Origin: Epiperipatus broadwayi
Taxonomy: Eukaryota > Onychophora > Udeonychophora > Euonychophora > Peripatidae
Reading direction: 5' to 3'
NCBI GenBank assembly: GCA_028023455.1
Contig: JAQFVV010000001.1
Span: 19,651,611-19,715,610, forward strand
Length of the DNA: 64,000 nucleotides
The notes beneath the pieces were generated by a model that saw only the letters and a list, made by a program, of their open reading frames with translations, did no database searches and was not told the origin of the DNA. The translations under genes were made by a program, and so were the position numbers. This document shows, piece after piece, positions 43,561 to 57,524 of the stretch (its first letter is position 1; each line of letters opens with the position of its first letter).

Positions 43561-45780
43561 TTGTACCGAATGAAAGATTTTGGTTTCACATATACTGACT
43601 ACAAGGGTGCCACTAATCTGAAAATCGGAACTAGATATTTATTTTAAAATGAACAGGATATATGAACCTGAATGTGCTGGACTAAATCCAGGGAGAACAA
43701 GAGCTTGTGAATACTGTTGAGACAATTGAGAAAATAAAAGCACTATGACAAACATCAGACAAATTAAGTTTAAACAGTTTTAAAGATTTATTTATAAAGT
43801 AAAGATTAGCACACAATAAATATGGTTATATAAGACATGCACTAGAAAGAATAAAAAGTCAATGCTCTGGCAGACAGACTAACTTTCTAAAAGTGAATTA
43901 GAAAAGGAGGGAAAGATTTTCCTTTAGCTGACAATTCACCCACAGCAATTCTGGTTTCCAAATTCAAAAATTCAAAAAGAAAAAGCAATGGAAAGTTTCT
44001 CACATGAATCAATGAGCCAATGCAGATGAGCATTCATTAGCTTATTGACTAATGACATCATATTGCTGTAGGGATATTGCATGGACAAATCACATTTAAG
44101 ATCATCAATGTTGATTACAATGCAAAAAACAAAAAAAAAAGTGAATGAATATGTAGGAGTATAAACTCTAAAATGGAAGAAAACTTACATTTCCAATTTA
44201 ATGAAATAGTAAAATTAGAAAATACTCCTGCATAAATGATTTCAAATTAATAGAATATTAAATCGATGATTTAAGGAAAACTGACATATAATATGGGTGA
44301 ATCACCAACCAAATGATTGACCAAAACTAAGCTGAGTAGAATAATTAAGGGTCTCATTAGGAGACAGGTAAGTAATTATAAAACTAGTTATGTCTGCCCA
44401 AGTATTTCAAGAAAGTGGGATAATTAGAATTACAAATAAATTTAGAACTTAATTCCCAGTACATGCTTTGACAAATAAATTTAAAAGAAAAAGATCAAAT
44501 AAATCTAGGAAACAAAATATGAACATTTGACCTAGATTTTTATAAGTTAATTTATCAGAGAGTGCATATGAGATGAAAATACAAAAACATTAAATACCTT
44601 AGCAGAAAGAAACATTATATCACCTAGAATTTAAATGGGAATTATAAGTATCTTCCTGTTAGTGGTTCACCCAAACCAATTCCATTCATTTTATAGAGAT
44701 TTAGAAAGGTGTATGCGTGTGGAGAACCAACGGGACAACACAGACAAACTTTTCTTCGTCTGGAAAAGAAACATCAGAACTAAGAATGTTATAATTCTGC
44801 AAAATGCTCATGGACAGGTAAATTTAAATCATCCAAGGTTAGTCTCACACAGAAAAAGGGAATATTACAGGCTATGTAATCTGAACTATAGAAAATAAAA
44901 TCTTTACCAAAAAAAAAAACAGAACAACAAACATGATAAACTGCCAGCCAAAAGATTTACGGTTTACAAAAAGCACAAATACAGTAATTTAAACTAATTA
45001 TTGGACAATAAAATACAGATAGATGAGCAAATTAAAATTATGAAAAACTGCTAAAGCATTTACCAATAGTTAGTAAAATAAAGGAAGACATATTAAGCAT
45101 ATAAAAATATAAACACACAATACACTCTCCAATAAATGAAATGGAAAACTAACTTGAATCTTAAAAGTAAGATTCCAAGACACACTATAAATACAATGAT
45201 AAGCAAACAGAATACATGCTCTAAATATTTTAAATTTAATAAACAAACAATATAATAAATATGCTCTTTTAAAATAAAGCTGAGACTTAAAATTTTACCC
45301 TGGAAAAAATAAAGGAAATATGTTACCTCAAGGTATAAATTTAAAATGAGCTGATGTCTTCCAGTGTGGCCTATATAGTTTATTCCATGGGGAACTCTGG
45401 TGAAGACTTTAGGTTTACATTTTTATGAAAAGGCAGAAGGCAATGTTAGGCAACAGTTCTAATTTGAGTTCTTATGGCATGATTTTGCACGATAATTTGG
45501 CTCTGGAATCTGTCTTTAAGTTGGCCTAGCCTGACATGGCGAAAATACTATTGAAGCAGTACTTCCTTGCATATAGTTTTGGCATTAAATAAATTATAAC
45601 AGCACAGCAATAAAATTGGTGTATTAAAAGTTGCAGAAACACTAACAAGCAGCATCAACAACAATAGATAGACAATAATCAGCCCACAATCCCAGGTCTA
45701 TTTATAAGAGCTCTTATCTTTCCGAAATCATTTTTTTTAAGTAGTGGTTTTTCAATATGGCAGCTTTATCTCAGTCTTAA
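43561..45780. repeat. Unclassified interspersed repeat, copy 2 (LTR-like)
   Basis: Starts TTGTACCGAATGAAAG and matches copy 1 (17429) over about 250 bp. The far part shares only short blocks such as GTTCTTATGGCAT. A minus-strand TATA-box-like TATAAATAG lies at 45698-45706 near the other end. Together with the TGGCACC/TGGCGCC motif at the shared end, that could fit a long LTR read on the minus strand, but no matching second LTR, gag or pol was found. An 87-codon plus-strand frame at 44635-44898 has no recognisable similarity and is probably chance. Confidence 0.5.
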
Positions 45781-48700
45781 TCCTAATTAAAGATTCTCCC
45801 CGGGGTTACTCTTATTTATAATTAATTCAAAAATATTTAAAAACAAGTCTCAGCTTAGTTAAGATAAATTAGAAATTAATTATAAACAAATAAAAATGCA
45901 ATTGAAAGATTGCCAGTCTTTAATTTAATTTGATAAAAAAAGTAAAAACAAGCAGTAAAAGAAAACTATTTTAGAAATCAATTTTATAACAAAACAAATA
46001 AAATGACATTTTTAAAAAACATAAATGAGTATGTGTGTTAATACATGTACTCTTATAAACAAACTTTTAAACGATTTCTTGTTAAAATTTTAATAAAACC
46101 AAAAGTTAGTTTTATTTTTGGTGAAATGACTTTTGAGATGGGTACTATCCGGCTCAATATATATATATATATATAGTGACCCTGAGCTTTTGCCTTAAAG
46201 CTGAATGTCAAGTTTTGTGATGACATAGTATTTAAAAAATGTTTTTCAATAGTTTAATTTTTTTAATAAGTAAACTTTGATGCTAAGTAATAATTAAATG
46301 TTTATGTAACTGATTAGCCATTTTTAGTATGAATATTATAGTATTTATAACTTAAAAAGTGATCTTTAAGGATAATTTTATAATGTTTAAATCTCCTAAG
46401 TTACTCTTTTGTAATTTTAACATTCTTAATTCCAGAGTAAGTTTAATTTTAAAGTTTAAAGTTGAAATAATCATAGTTCAGTTCTTGTAGCTTATTAAAT
46501 TTAAATATTAGTGCAGAATTTTAAAAATGAGTTCAAACATTAAGACTAGGTCTTAAATATTTAAGTTACTTGTTATTAAAGTGCATTATTTAATCTTAAC
46601 TGTAATGAAAAGAATTTTAATTAGATAATCTTAACATTTAGCTAATTAAAGAGATGAATATTTTCTAAAAAACAATAATTAGTTTTTATAATTAAGCTAT
46701 ACATTTTTAAATAAAGAATAATAGAATGTGTGAGTTGACTTGCATATAAAGTTATTAATCATTAAAAGTCATTGGTTGGGACTCAATCCCTAAAGTTATT
46801 TGTTAATTGTAAATGTTTGAAATTATTTTTATTTTAAAGATAGTTAAATATATTCTGAGACCTTACCAATAAAACCAATGTTTTAAATAAGATCCTGTAT
46901 TATATTATTTTGTTAAACAATGTAAAATTTATTATGTTAAAGAATTATTTACTGCAATATATTTCACTTTTGTTAAATAATTTGCTTAAAAATCATGTAA
47001 TAATTAATTAGTGGATTGTTTATATTTCGCTCTAGACAATGTCTTGGAAAGTTATAGAATTATGCAAATGAAATTTAGTAATTTCCCAATAGTTACAATA
47101 ATTAGGTCAACTGGGTATAATTAAGTTATTAATTTTTATCCATCACAACTGATCACATAACTTGCTCTATAAAAAAAATAGTGTATATCCATACACACAC
47201 TTACTCTTACTTAATTGCTTAATATTTAATTCGAACTTCTTATTACATTTTAATTGTTTTTAATTAATTTTATTTCTGTAAGTTAAAGTTGAAAATGCAG
47301 TGTTAAAATAATACTTATCCAGGCTAGATTTATAACTGCTAAAACTCATCAAGGCTTAGGAATTGTTACATAAATTTGCATTATATAAAACTCAACAGCA
47401 AATGCTAGAGAAATTAAATTGTTTCTCCAAGAATCAATTACTTCAATGGGATTTGATAAAATGTATTATTATTGTATATGCTCTATAAGAACTTTATTAA
47501 TTCTACTATGTACAGTATGTTATAGAAAGAATAATTTCAAAGATACATAGAGAAACTTTTAAATTGCTTTAGAAGAATCCTTTCCTGCAACTTTTGTATT
47601 AAAAATAAGTTATTTCTGTATTGTGTAATAAGTGTTTTTTTAAAGAATGATTTCATTTAAAAATAAAACAACTTTTTAATCCAAAATCATAGAACCTTTT
47701 GGAAAAATAAAGTATTTTTATAAATGTCATATTTTAAAATGATTATATTTCTTTACAAAGAATTATTTAAGTTATTATATAAATTTTTATGCATTAGTTT
47801 ATTTATAAACTTATATTACTGGATGCTATAATTTAATCTCTGTGCTTTAGCAATAATTTATATGTATGAAGATATTAAAGAATGTAATGAATGACTTTAA
47901 GTTAAATAGTATACCTTAATATCTTTAAAGACTTTATTAAAAAAAATAATATTAATTTATTAATGGCCAATTTTCTCAAGAAGTTATCATCTTTAAATGA
48001 CAGACATTATCAGTTATAATGTTGTGAAAATGATTTTAACACAAAAATGACTGTATTATGTGAACATGTAGATTTAAAGAAGAAAATATATTTCTTAATA
48101 CTTATTCATATTTTCTAAAAAAATTATTATATAATCTAATGAATGTTCCAGAAATATAAAATATGTATTTTTCAAACTTATTATACTCCACTTCTAGAAC
48201 TATCATTCTTCAATATAAGTATGAATAAATTACTTGTGCTAATAATATGAAGGTTGCAGAAATTTTAATGTAAAAGTTAGTTTTCGAACTTATTCTCTCT
48301 TGTTTCATAATATATATTAATGAACTATAAAATGTGTCTATGAAAATTATTGCTCTTTATAATCATTAATTAATAATAATATTGATTGAAAACTACCTTA
48401 ACTTATTATGCTCCATTACAAAATATACTTTTAAAATAATTACTCTTTATTAATTTTAAACAATCATAAATTATAAAATGTGTACTTTCAAAAAGAAATA
48501 CTAATTTAATTGTATGATATTCCACTTAAATATTTAGTGTGTATTGTGTTTCTTATTTTGTTCATTAAATTATAATATCCAGTCTGAAGATCTACATGTA
48601 TCCATGCTAAGGACTTCAAATATTTTGCTTATTCATGTTTTGTGAACTATTGTATGTGTGCAAGTTTAATATGATAATTTACAATATCACAGCAAAGCTG

Positions 48701-49100
48701 CAGGATATTCCAGAACCTTGTTTCAGTGATTGTATCCAGTATAATGGTAGGAATATCAAGATGAAGAACTATTTTTATATTTATTTTTGGTAACAGATAT
48801 AATTATTATTTTTATATACTTACGGTATTATAAATACAATATATTATTTCTATGCGTTTTTCTTATTTATGAGGTACATTTTATTGAGTTCTTCGAATAT
48901 TGCTACTGTAATAATATATTTTCAAATATTATATTTGTCCCTATTATGAAGCTATTTATTTTGAAATGTGTATATAAATACTGAAAGAGGTAGAAGGTGA
49001 TGTATAATTTTATTGTTTATAATTTTGCCACAATTTTATATTAAGCTATATTTATCCCTAATTGTTATTTTTATCAGTTTTACACATCATTTGCTTATTG
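45781..49100. other. AT-rich sequence, no recognised feature
   Basis: (TA)n at 46157-46174. A stop-free minus-strand segment at about 48681-48772 with AG and GT borders was considered as an exon but has no INTU-like sequence. Otherwise featureless. Confidence 0.45.
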
Positions 49101-49102
49101 TT

Positions 49103-49250
49103 GTTTTAAAGAGATTCAGAATTAGTCTCTCTTTTATTGAATATTTAATCTAACCAGTGTATTTTAAAGAGATTATAGCATTAGTCTCTCTTGTTGAATA
49201 GCTTATCTTGCCAGTATATTTCAAGAGATTGTCACCTAGTCTTTCTTATA
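49103..49250 (+). repeat. Short tandem repeat, about 60-bp unit, three copies
   Basis: AAAGAGATTCAGAATTAGTC, AAAGAGATTATAGCATTAGTC and CAAGAGATTGTCACCTAGTC, each followed by TCTCTTTTATTGAAT/TCTCTTGTTGAAT-like sequence and CCAGTGTATTT. Confidence 0.7.
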
Positions 49251-50955
49251 TTGTACTAAATTTTCCTAATGAACATACTGTTTATTTATCTTATATTCAA
49301 GCATATAATGCTTTATTGAGGGAAACCCCCTATTATTGTTGATCTTAGCTGATGGTTCATTCTCATTATTTTTTCTGGCTAGTGATATAAGTTCTAGTTC
49401 ATTTATTTCCCTCATATGTAGGTTCATTTCTTTGAGTTCATGCCATCATTATATTTTTGATTTTGTTTCCATATATCTAAGGTATATTTTCTTTGTAATA
49501 TATTTTGTATAAAGCCATGGGTAGTGCATACTATTACTGTCCTGACAATTGATATCTTTGTAATAGTGAGAAAAACCATCGTTACTTTCTGTTGTACTCT
49601 TAGTCTATCTGAGTGTTGTTATTTGTTTTAATGTGTAGGTCTTGTAGTTGTAACTAGCCAGCATCTCAAGAAGTTAAATCTGATAAAATGCTCAATGTTA
49701 AATTTAAACTTGTTTACATAGCTTCATCAATAATATACATTTTCTTCAGCATTCATTGTCCTATAAGAATTTATAAGTTTATATTTCAATTAGTGTTAAA
49801 TATGTTCAATTAGAGAATTTATAATTAAATGATTGCATGCCAAATAAGAGAACTTATTAAAATATCAAATTTGTTAACAATTAAATATTATGTATTCAAT
49901 TATTTTAAAATTGTAAAATAATTTTCTACCATATTACATTTTGTTTTTGAGAATTCATTTTGATAACTTTGTAAAATAACTAGGTATTTGTCTCTTGAAT
50001 GTTTTTAATGTTAAATAAATGTTATTTTTATTATTAATTTAAGTTTTTTTAAAATTTTATCATCCTCTGAATTCTTTCAGAAATCTAAATATTATGTTTA
50101 CCACACAATTCTATTTATTTGTCACACATTGAGAGTACATGAATGCAAAAAAAAATAAAATCACTTTATTTAAATTATATTTCTGATCTGATGTTAATAA
50201 AACATCAAAAAGCAAGGTTATTTCATTTAATTAAATATAATTACAATTATTTCATTATTTGATATAAGATCACTTTATTCGATTTATTTTATTGGAGGAT
50301 CACTTGATTTTATTCATCATAAATTTAAGATGATTTGATTGCTTGGTTTTACTTCATAAATAGAGAAAAAGAAAAGTTGTTAGTGTGATGATATCTTGGG
50401 TAGCCATAACATTTGTTACATATCCATGATATTTCGAATGCTTTGTATATTATCTTTGTTTTAAAATTAAGAGTTTTTCATGTTTAAACTAAATTGTAAA
50501 TTTATAATTGTAATTTAATACATTATCTTAAAGAGTAAGAATATGTCCTATGTCTTTGTTGCTTATTAGGATTGCATTCTTTGTTAAATTTTAAAATTAA
50601 AGAGAAGAACAATATTATAATCCATGAGAGTATTAATCATGTGAACCCTGAGATATATTTTATGCATAAGGTAATTATTTCATTTAAAAACAAATCATTT
50701 TAAGAAGTTAATGTGGCAAAACAGAAGAATACATGCTTTTATTTAATAAAAGATAAATCTAATGTTAAATCTGATCATAATAATAAAATAATTATCATAT
50801 TTACAAGATGTAGTTGTATTTGAAAATGTATTGTGACAAGAAGATTTTAAAGTAACCTAACCCTCTTTTATGACACATGCTTTAAATATTATGAGTGATT
50901 ATATTCTAAAAGAGAGAGTATATGAATTCTCATTTTAATTTTCAAAGATATTATG

Positions 50956-51001
50956 TTTGTCTTAATAATGCTTATTTAATAACAAGCATTATTAAGACAA
51001 A
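50956..51001. repeat. Perfect 18-bp-arm hairpin
   Basis: TTTGTCTTAATAATGCTT pairs exactly with AAGCATTATTAAGACAAA across a 10-base spacer. No coding context that would make it a terminator. Confidence 0.85.
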
Positions 51002-53197
51002 TTTATTTACCTTATTATTGCTCTTATAATTTAAGAATGTGTGCATTTGAACCTCTGAACATAACCCAATATTATTATTAGCCTATATATTTTTGAGCTA
51101 GTGGCATTTTTCAGCTATCATTATTTATTGAGTCACAATTTTGGCTTGCCCAATGTGTTAGTTAATAATTGCCTATTCAGTCAGTTTAAAGGTTCCAATT
51201 GATCACTTTGGCTATTCATATAGCATGCACCCATCTATTTCTATATTTTTGTTGGTTATAATATATATATATATATTAATAAATGCATTGAGATTAATTA
51301 TAAATGTCCACAGGGCATTCATATTGTCTATTGCAAATTTAAACTTTGGAACATTGTGAATAAAAATAACTACTACATAAAAAAAAAATCTATATTAATA
51401 TATAAAAGAATGTTAATCCATAGATTGTTGAGTTTATGCTTGAATTTTAACTGGGTTTATTTTTTGATATAGCAAAAATTGAAATTCTTTCTCTTTTTTT
51501 TTGATATGCTTTCATTAAAATGTTATTCAACCATATGATGTTTTCATACACATTGCTTTATTTTTGCATTAATTTGCCTCTAGTGAGAATTTCCACAAAC
51601 TTTATCCTGTAGAATGCGTATTTTCCTATATACATTATAATATAACATTTTAGTTTGAAAAAATTACATAGATAACAAGAAAATAAAAAATCCTCAAAAT
51701 AATAGAGTTTAGCTCCACTATGACAAGTTTTTCAATTATATTCTGACAGGCATTTGACATCACCATTTTTATGACATTCTTTAAAGAAAATTGTTTGAAG
51801 AACCAAACACATGTTTATTTGTGAATTTATTACAATTATTGATACTGTTTATACAATAATTTATACAATATTTATTAGAAATGAAAAATGTAAATGATTA
51901 ATAATTTATTTTGAATGAAAATACTTTATTTTCAAAAATAGAACATTATATTAGCAGACAATGCAAATATGTCCTAAAGCTTTTTAGACACTTAGTTTTC
52001 TACATAAGAAAATGAATTATAACATCAAATATGAAAATATCATAATTTTCCAGTAAATATTAAAAAAAATTTAAACTTTTAAAGCATATTTCATTAGGTA
52101 TAAGAGAAACAAATAAATATTCATTCAGATTAAAAAAAAACAGAACAAATAATGATTTCATTGATTATGTAAAATGAAAATAATCTTTCTATAAATGATG
52201 ACAGATAATCTTTTTGTTTTGATTATGATCTCATTTTTTAAATATTTATAGAAAGAAAATATGAACATTTAAAATTTATTTAAGTAGTGAACAAAAGTAT
52301 GAAGTCAAATTTATTATTTTCTGATAAGTAATAATGGTTTAATCTTAAATTCTATGTTGAACATGAAAACAAAGAAAACAAAATGCAAAGTAACATTACA
52401 GAGTTAATTTTATTTTTTTCTGTTATGTAGACTTAAAATATAAATGAATTATAAAATTATCTTTCACTCATGATCACTATATGGAACTACTAACATTTTG
52501 GATAAAGAAAATGCATAAAAAGGTAAATATTTCATTGTACTTTACACATTATGTAACTCTTCAATAGAAATAAACTTTTTAAAACTTTCCTCTATTCAAA
52601 ATTTGAGGTCACTAATATTGTGTATAACTCTATAAAACAGATTCATGCACAAAAACAAAAGAAAAAAACAAATACTTAACAAAGTCATTATTTCTTTCAC
52701 TTACAATAATTATGACATTGTAAATTGTTATCTTTCATATTTTTAATAAACTCTTTTAAATAAATAAAAATAAAACCATATTTGCTATCTCTATGCATGA
52801 TTTTATTAAATAATATTTTCATGTCCCTTCATAATGACAATCATAATCAAACATGATGTAATATGAAAACATTTTTTTGTAGCAATACATCTGCATTTAG
52901 ATCAGAAAATATAGTTTAAAACAACTTACTTTATATTTCATAATAAATTATTATTTGTTAACCCTAGATTTATCTCTATCTTTCTTTAGCAAACAAACAT
53001 ATATTATTTGCATCTATCCATAAAATATGTGAAAAAAAACATAATTATGTATATTACTTAAATCATTCATATTCTATAATATAACCATAATTCATTTTAT
53101 TAGATATTTTGTTAAAGAAGCCATTTTAATAATGAATACTTTTAATATATATAATTTAAAATCAATTTAAGATAAAAATTAAACCATATATATATAT

Positions 53198-53263
53198 ATA
53201 TTAATGTGAAAAATTACTCATACAGAGTTCAAATTCTGTATAAGTATTTTTTCATATTAATAT
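53198..53263. repeat. Hairpin, about 29-bp arms
   Basis: ATATTAATGTGAAAAATTAC then TCATACAGA pairs, with a few mismatches, with TTCTGTATAAGTATTTTTTC then ATATTAATAT. Confidence 0.75.
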
Positions 53264-55765
53264 TTGGAATGGCAGGGTATGAAAATATAATTATATATAT
53301 ATAATGATTATTAAAACCAGACAACACTTAGATATATCAATAAGAAAAAGATAAAGTTAGAGAAATAGACAAGTTATGATGTAAACTGATTTCTGTATAA
53401 ACGAAGTTAGAAACTTCTGTGCAAGCCATAAATCCAGAGATCATATTTTCAAGACATCAAATATTGACTTTAATATAATTATATCTTTTTTTAATAAAAT
53501 TTTTTTATTCACCATAATTTATACCTTTTCTTAATTATTTTACATAAAAAATGACAAAATCAAGCATTTATTCATACTAACTGATACATTCAATTAAAGC
53601 ATATTTGCAACTTTCAAGTTAATGAAAATAAGTTAATAACTTATTTAAAAATACAATCCATATTGTCTTTAAATAAATATATTACAAATACGAAGTAAGC
53701 ATGGAAAATATCAAATAAAATAAAATTTGTATTTTAGTCTATAATTAAGTTTTATTTTTTAAACTTAAAATTATATATTGAATGATAGATAAAAATGTTT
53801 CATTTACTCATTTTGTTATTGCTTTAAAAATTTTCATGCTATATTATTGTTTTACAGATATTTTATTTAAAATATTTAATCTTTTAATTCAAACTTAAAT
53901 GCACTTTTTTTGTTTTGCTGCATATAACTTTACATAAATAGATGACGGATATGTTTTATAGGTAAATATTAACAAACGAATATATTGTATTATAATATCA
54001 AACAATGCAAGTGAGTAGTTAATGAAAAAGGGTGACTGTTGCAGATTGTAATTACTTTCCCATTATAATAGCTGATGTGAATTATTGTCTATTTACCTTC
54101 ATAATTTTGTTTCCAATACAATGTTTTATAAAATAAAACTAGTGATAATAAATATAATTTATCAAAAATAGACACTTAAAAAAAAGCAACAACAACAACA
54201 AAAAAAACAATTACTTATGATTAACAAAAAATTTTAGTGGGATAAATATCCATGAGTTGTCTATATATATCTCTTAAAAATTTTTTTTTAAATTAAAAGT
54301 GTAAGGAATTTTTTTTTTTGAAATTTTAGATAATCTTTTCAGCAAACAGATGAAAAATTTAAAGCTTAAATAAATATAATTTTTCTCTAATCAGATTAAT
54401 CCAAAAATGTAATTTACTTATTGCATACAAGTCTCTAAAAATGCTTTAAAAAGAAAAGATATTAATAAATATTAAAGATTTAAATTCTACCTTTTCACAA
54501 GTAATATTATTTTACATTGTAATCATAGCTATAACTTCTCTTTTTGATAATGAATAGGATTGGAAATTTATGACTGAAATGTCACTAGATAATAGCAAAT
54601 GGCATTAGAGAATACCAATTTGCTTAATAATCACAAGATGATATTTATAAAAAGGTAAATAAATATTAAATTAACAACAAAAACAAACAAATAAAGTGTT
54701 TACGTTCTATATAATCTCACTAAATGTCTCTGATTCTGTACATCTGAAACCACTGCTAGTATCAAAGCAGTCTCTTTCCATTTGATTCATTTTATTTTGT
54801 ACTTATACTTTATTTCTCATAAAAATGGTTTCATAAATTTCAGTATTCTATCTTCATATTGCCTTCTCTTATCATAATGATCTAACAAAACAAAAAAAAA
54901 TCTCTAACACTTTTGTTCCTTTCACATTTATGTTTCTTCAATAATTTATCTTGATATTCCTTCAATAACCTACCTTCAAAAATAAATATTCAATACTCTC
55001 TCGTTCATTTTCATACAACAAATATACAATCAAAATACATATTCTATTCTTTACTTCATGATATTAAAGCTCCTGCTTTGCATAAAATAATACACTTTTT
55101 CTAGTATTATCATATATTCTTTTATTATTTTTTAACAATTATATAATTCCAAATTATTATTTTATTGATAGTACTTTTCCATAACTTTACTTCTTTTTCT
55201 CTAACAAATTTAACATCCTCTTTTCCATCTTTTATAATTATATATTTATAATACATTCACTATTCATATATCCCTACAATTTACTTATATAAAAACAAAG
55301 AAATGAATTTTCTATCTAATATCTTTGTGTATAGTTAAAGCTTACCTTGCTTAATGAATTTCATGGTTTCTCCACATAATACAATTCAAGATTTTCATTT
55401 ATGTATTGTACATGAAAATCTTTAAATATTTTGTGTTTTATTTTATTTATGTCGTTTCCTGTCCATAATTCATTATATCTAAAAATTAGAGTCTCCACAT
55501 CAATGCAAAACACCTTTTCCAAATACTAAAGCAGGCACCATCACCTCTTTCCAAATTATTCTACAGATTACATATTTGGTATGTAAGAAACATGCTTGAT
55601 TTTTAATTAAATCTTTTTAAAATTTAATTTTTTTTATTTCTTAGTCTCAACTCTATTTCCCAACTATCATAATATTTTTTCCATTTAGCAAAGTATCTAA
55701 ATAGTTCTTCCACTTCATCAAAAAAAATATATCCCAATTTTCAAATTTTTAATTTTATTCTTTTC

Positions 55766-55840
55766 ATTAATTCAGTAAGGAAAAATCAAAGATATTAATA
55801 GCATAATTAATATCTTTGATTTTTCTTTACTGGAATTAAT
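55766..55840. repeat. Hairpin, about 30-bp arms
   Basis: CAGTAAGGAAAAATCAAAG then ATATTAAT pairs with ATTAATATC then TTTGATTTTTCTTTACTG (one mismatch), spacer about 6 bases. Flanking AATTAATTC/GAATTAATT extends the pairing. Confidence 0.8.
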
Positions 55841-56967
55841 TTTTGTATGTCTGCACATTTCTTCGACAAAAACATAATGTTTCTTTAATATGGCGCCCTC
55901 TTGAATAACTCTGAAACACTAAAATCACAATTCCATGGATAAAAAAATAAACAGTATTTCGTTTTATGTAAATAGAAAGTACAGTATAATGTATTTTTTT
56001 TGCTTTGTATCATTTTTTCTTAAATCAAAAAAAAAAAAAGATTATTTAAGACATTGTCGTTACAATGTGCAAAAAAAAAAAAATATTCAGTACATAAAAT
56101 GAAACACTAAATACCGTATAAACAAATTAGAATTTAAACATTGTGTTTTTATATCATTTAAGAATAAAATATTTTCTTATTCATTTAATTTGATGAATTT
56201 AATTAGCATTTATACATAATTTTTCCTATATAAATAGTTATTGATGATAATTAAACAAAAGGGTTAAGTTTGTGCTAATTAATATAAATATAATTACCAC
56301 CTTTTGGAAAATTTGAATTTTTTAAATAATTTTAGTTTGTAAATTGCTGCGTGAGTTATTAATCTTTCTTAATTTAAATAATTAATAAGGCTGATTTTTC
56401 TCACTAGAAAAGAAAAATAGACAGAAATAATCTATTATTAAAATAAATGATTATGTAAGGAAACATTTAAAAGATGAAAGTGCAAATGGCATTTAAATTT
56501 TTTCTTTAAAAAAAAAACTAAATATTAAAATGTACTTCAAAAAATGTATGAAAATAGTTGTAATTAGGGATATATATATAAAATTAAAAATAGTATTTAA
56601 AATGTTATTCAAAGCTATTCTAATGAAAAGCCAATGAGCATGTCTAGATTGTCCATTTATCAGATTAAATGCATATTTGTAAGCATATAACCAGAATATA
56701 TATAAAAAATTCTAATGATCATTACAACTTATTTAATGTATATTTTAAAAGCCCTGATCACTTGATGAAAATTGGCAAAAATTGTTAAAACTGACATTTC
56801 TTAATGCTGATAACAATAATTAGTTAGTCTAATAAGTATTTACATATCTTTTACATTTATTAAACTTAATTATATATCCAACTTCATTAATGTTGTAATG
56901 GTGATTCCATTCTTCATTATATTTCGAATTTTAAGTTTTTTAATATTATGATTATAGCTTATTGCTG

Positions 56968-57494
56968 ACTAAACCACTAAACATCACATAATCACTGTTT
57001 ATTATGCTTGCTCATAACTGTTATTAAACAGGAAAAACTCTCCATACAGTAGTACCACTCAGTGCAAGCCAGAGTAATCAATGGATGTCAAAAGGCTTGT
57101 GCATAAAATCTCTATCTAGTGTCTACTCATCTAATATCACCATATTAGTTTCTGGCTTATGGTCTTCGTCAGCAAGGAGCTTTGGATCTGAGAGCACTGC
57201 ATCTAGATCTTAGGATCTAATGCAACCCTCCAGCATCCAACTTTTATCTCTACTTAACTACAAAACTATGAGAATGAAATTGAAAACAATAATTAGCTTA
57301 TATAGTCATATAGGTCTGAACTCAGTTCAGCACCCATACATTTTGGTATCTTTGGCTCTTTAACAACAATAGCCACCACTATCCTATTAGGCAAAATTGG
57401 TGTTAAACTACTAAACATCACATGATCATTATTTCTTATGCTTGCTCATAACTGTTATTAAACAGGCAAAACTCTCCTTACAGTAGTGCCACTT
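56968..57494 (-). repeat. Retrozyme-like element: about 434-bp unit plus partial second copy
   Basis: A block of about 90 bp at 56968-57058 (CTAAACCACTAAACATCACA, TTATGCTTGCTCATAACTGT, TATTAAACAGGxAAAACTCT) recurs in direct orientation at 57403-57494. This gives one complete unit plus a partial one, or a short internal region between direct repeats. On the minus strand the unit contains a hammerhead-like motif at 57134-57172. No coding capacity. Animal retrozymes are non-autonomous tandem repeats of a few hundred bp with hammerheads; the resemblance is an inference. Confidence 0.5.
57134..57172 (-). ncRNA. Hammerhead-ribozyme-like motif (decayed)
   Basis: The minus strand reads CTGACGA (exact CUGANGA box), AGACCATAAGCCA where stem II should be (poorly paired), GAAA, then CTAATAT-GGTG-ATATTAG, a 7-bp stem III with a tetraloop at the correct place. 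The cleavage triplet after stem III reads GAT instead of GUH, and stem I pairing is not evident. Probably inactive. Confidence 0.4.
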
Positions 57495-57512
57495 CTAGTT
57501 AAACAGTTTCAA

Positions 57513-57524
57513 CCCCCCCCCCCC
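57513..57524 (+). repeat. (C)12 homopolymer
   Basis: Twelve consecutive C residues, conspicuous in this AT-rich context, directly beside the retrozyme-like unit. Confidence 0.95.

Larger units (their letters stand above)
49251..56967. other. AT-rich sequence with three isolated hairpins
   Basis: Apart from hairpins at 50956-51001, 53198-53263 and 55766-55840 (listed separately) and short TA tracts, I saw no exon, RNA gene, transposon protein or tandem repeat on either strand in 7.7 kb. Confidence 0.45.

Noticed and set aside
44635-44898. 87-codon plus-strand frame
   Set aside because: It lies inside an interspersed repeat, has no counterpart in the other copy and no recognisable motif.
48681-48772. 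Stop-free minus-strand segment with AG and GT borders, considered as an upstream INTU exon
   Set aside because: The translation has no INTU-like character and the composition is that of the surrounding non-coding DNA.
50956-51001. Hairpin as a bacterial-type terminator
   Set aside because: The window is clearly eukaryotic and no gene ends there.
54680-54790. Minus-strand frame with a plausible start and 27 residues, rich in Ser/Thr/Glu, as a small gene or INTU N-terminus
   Set aside because: Very short, no donor site in frame before the stop, and no similarity I recognise.
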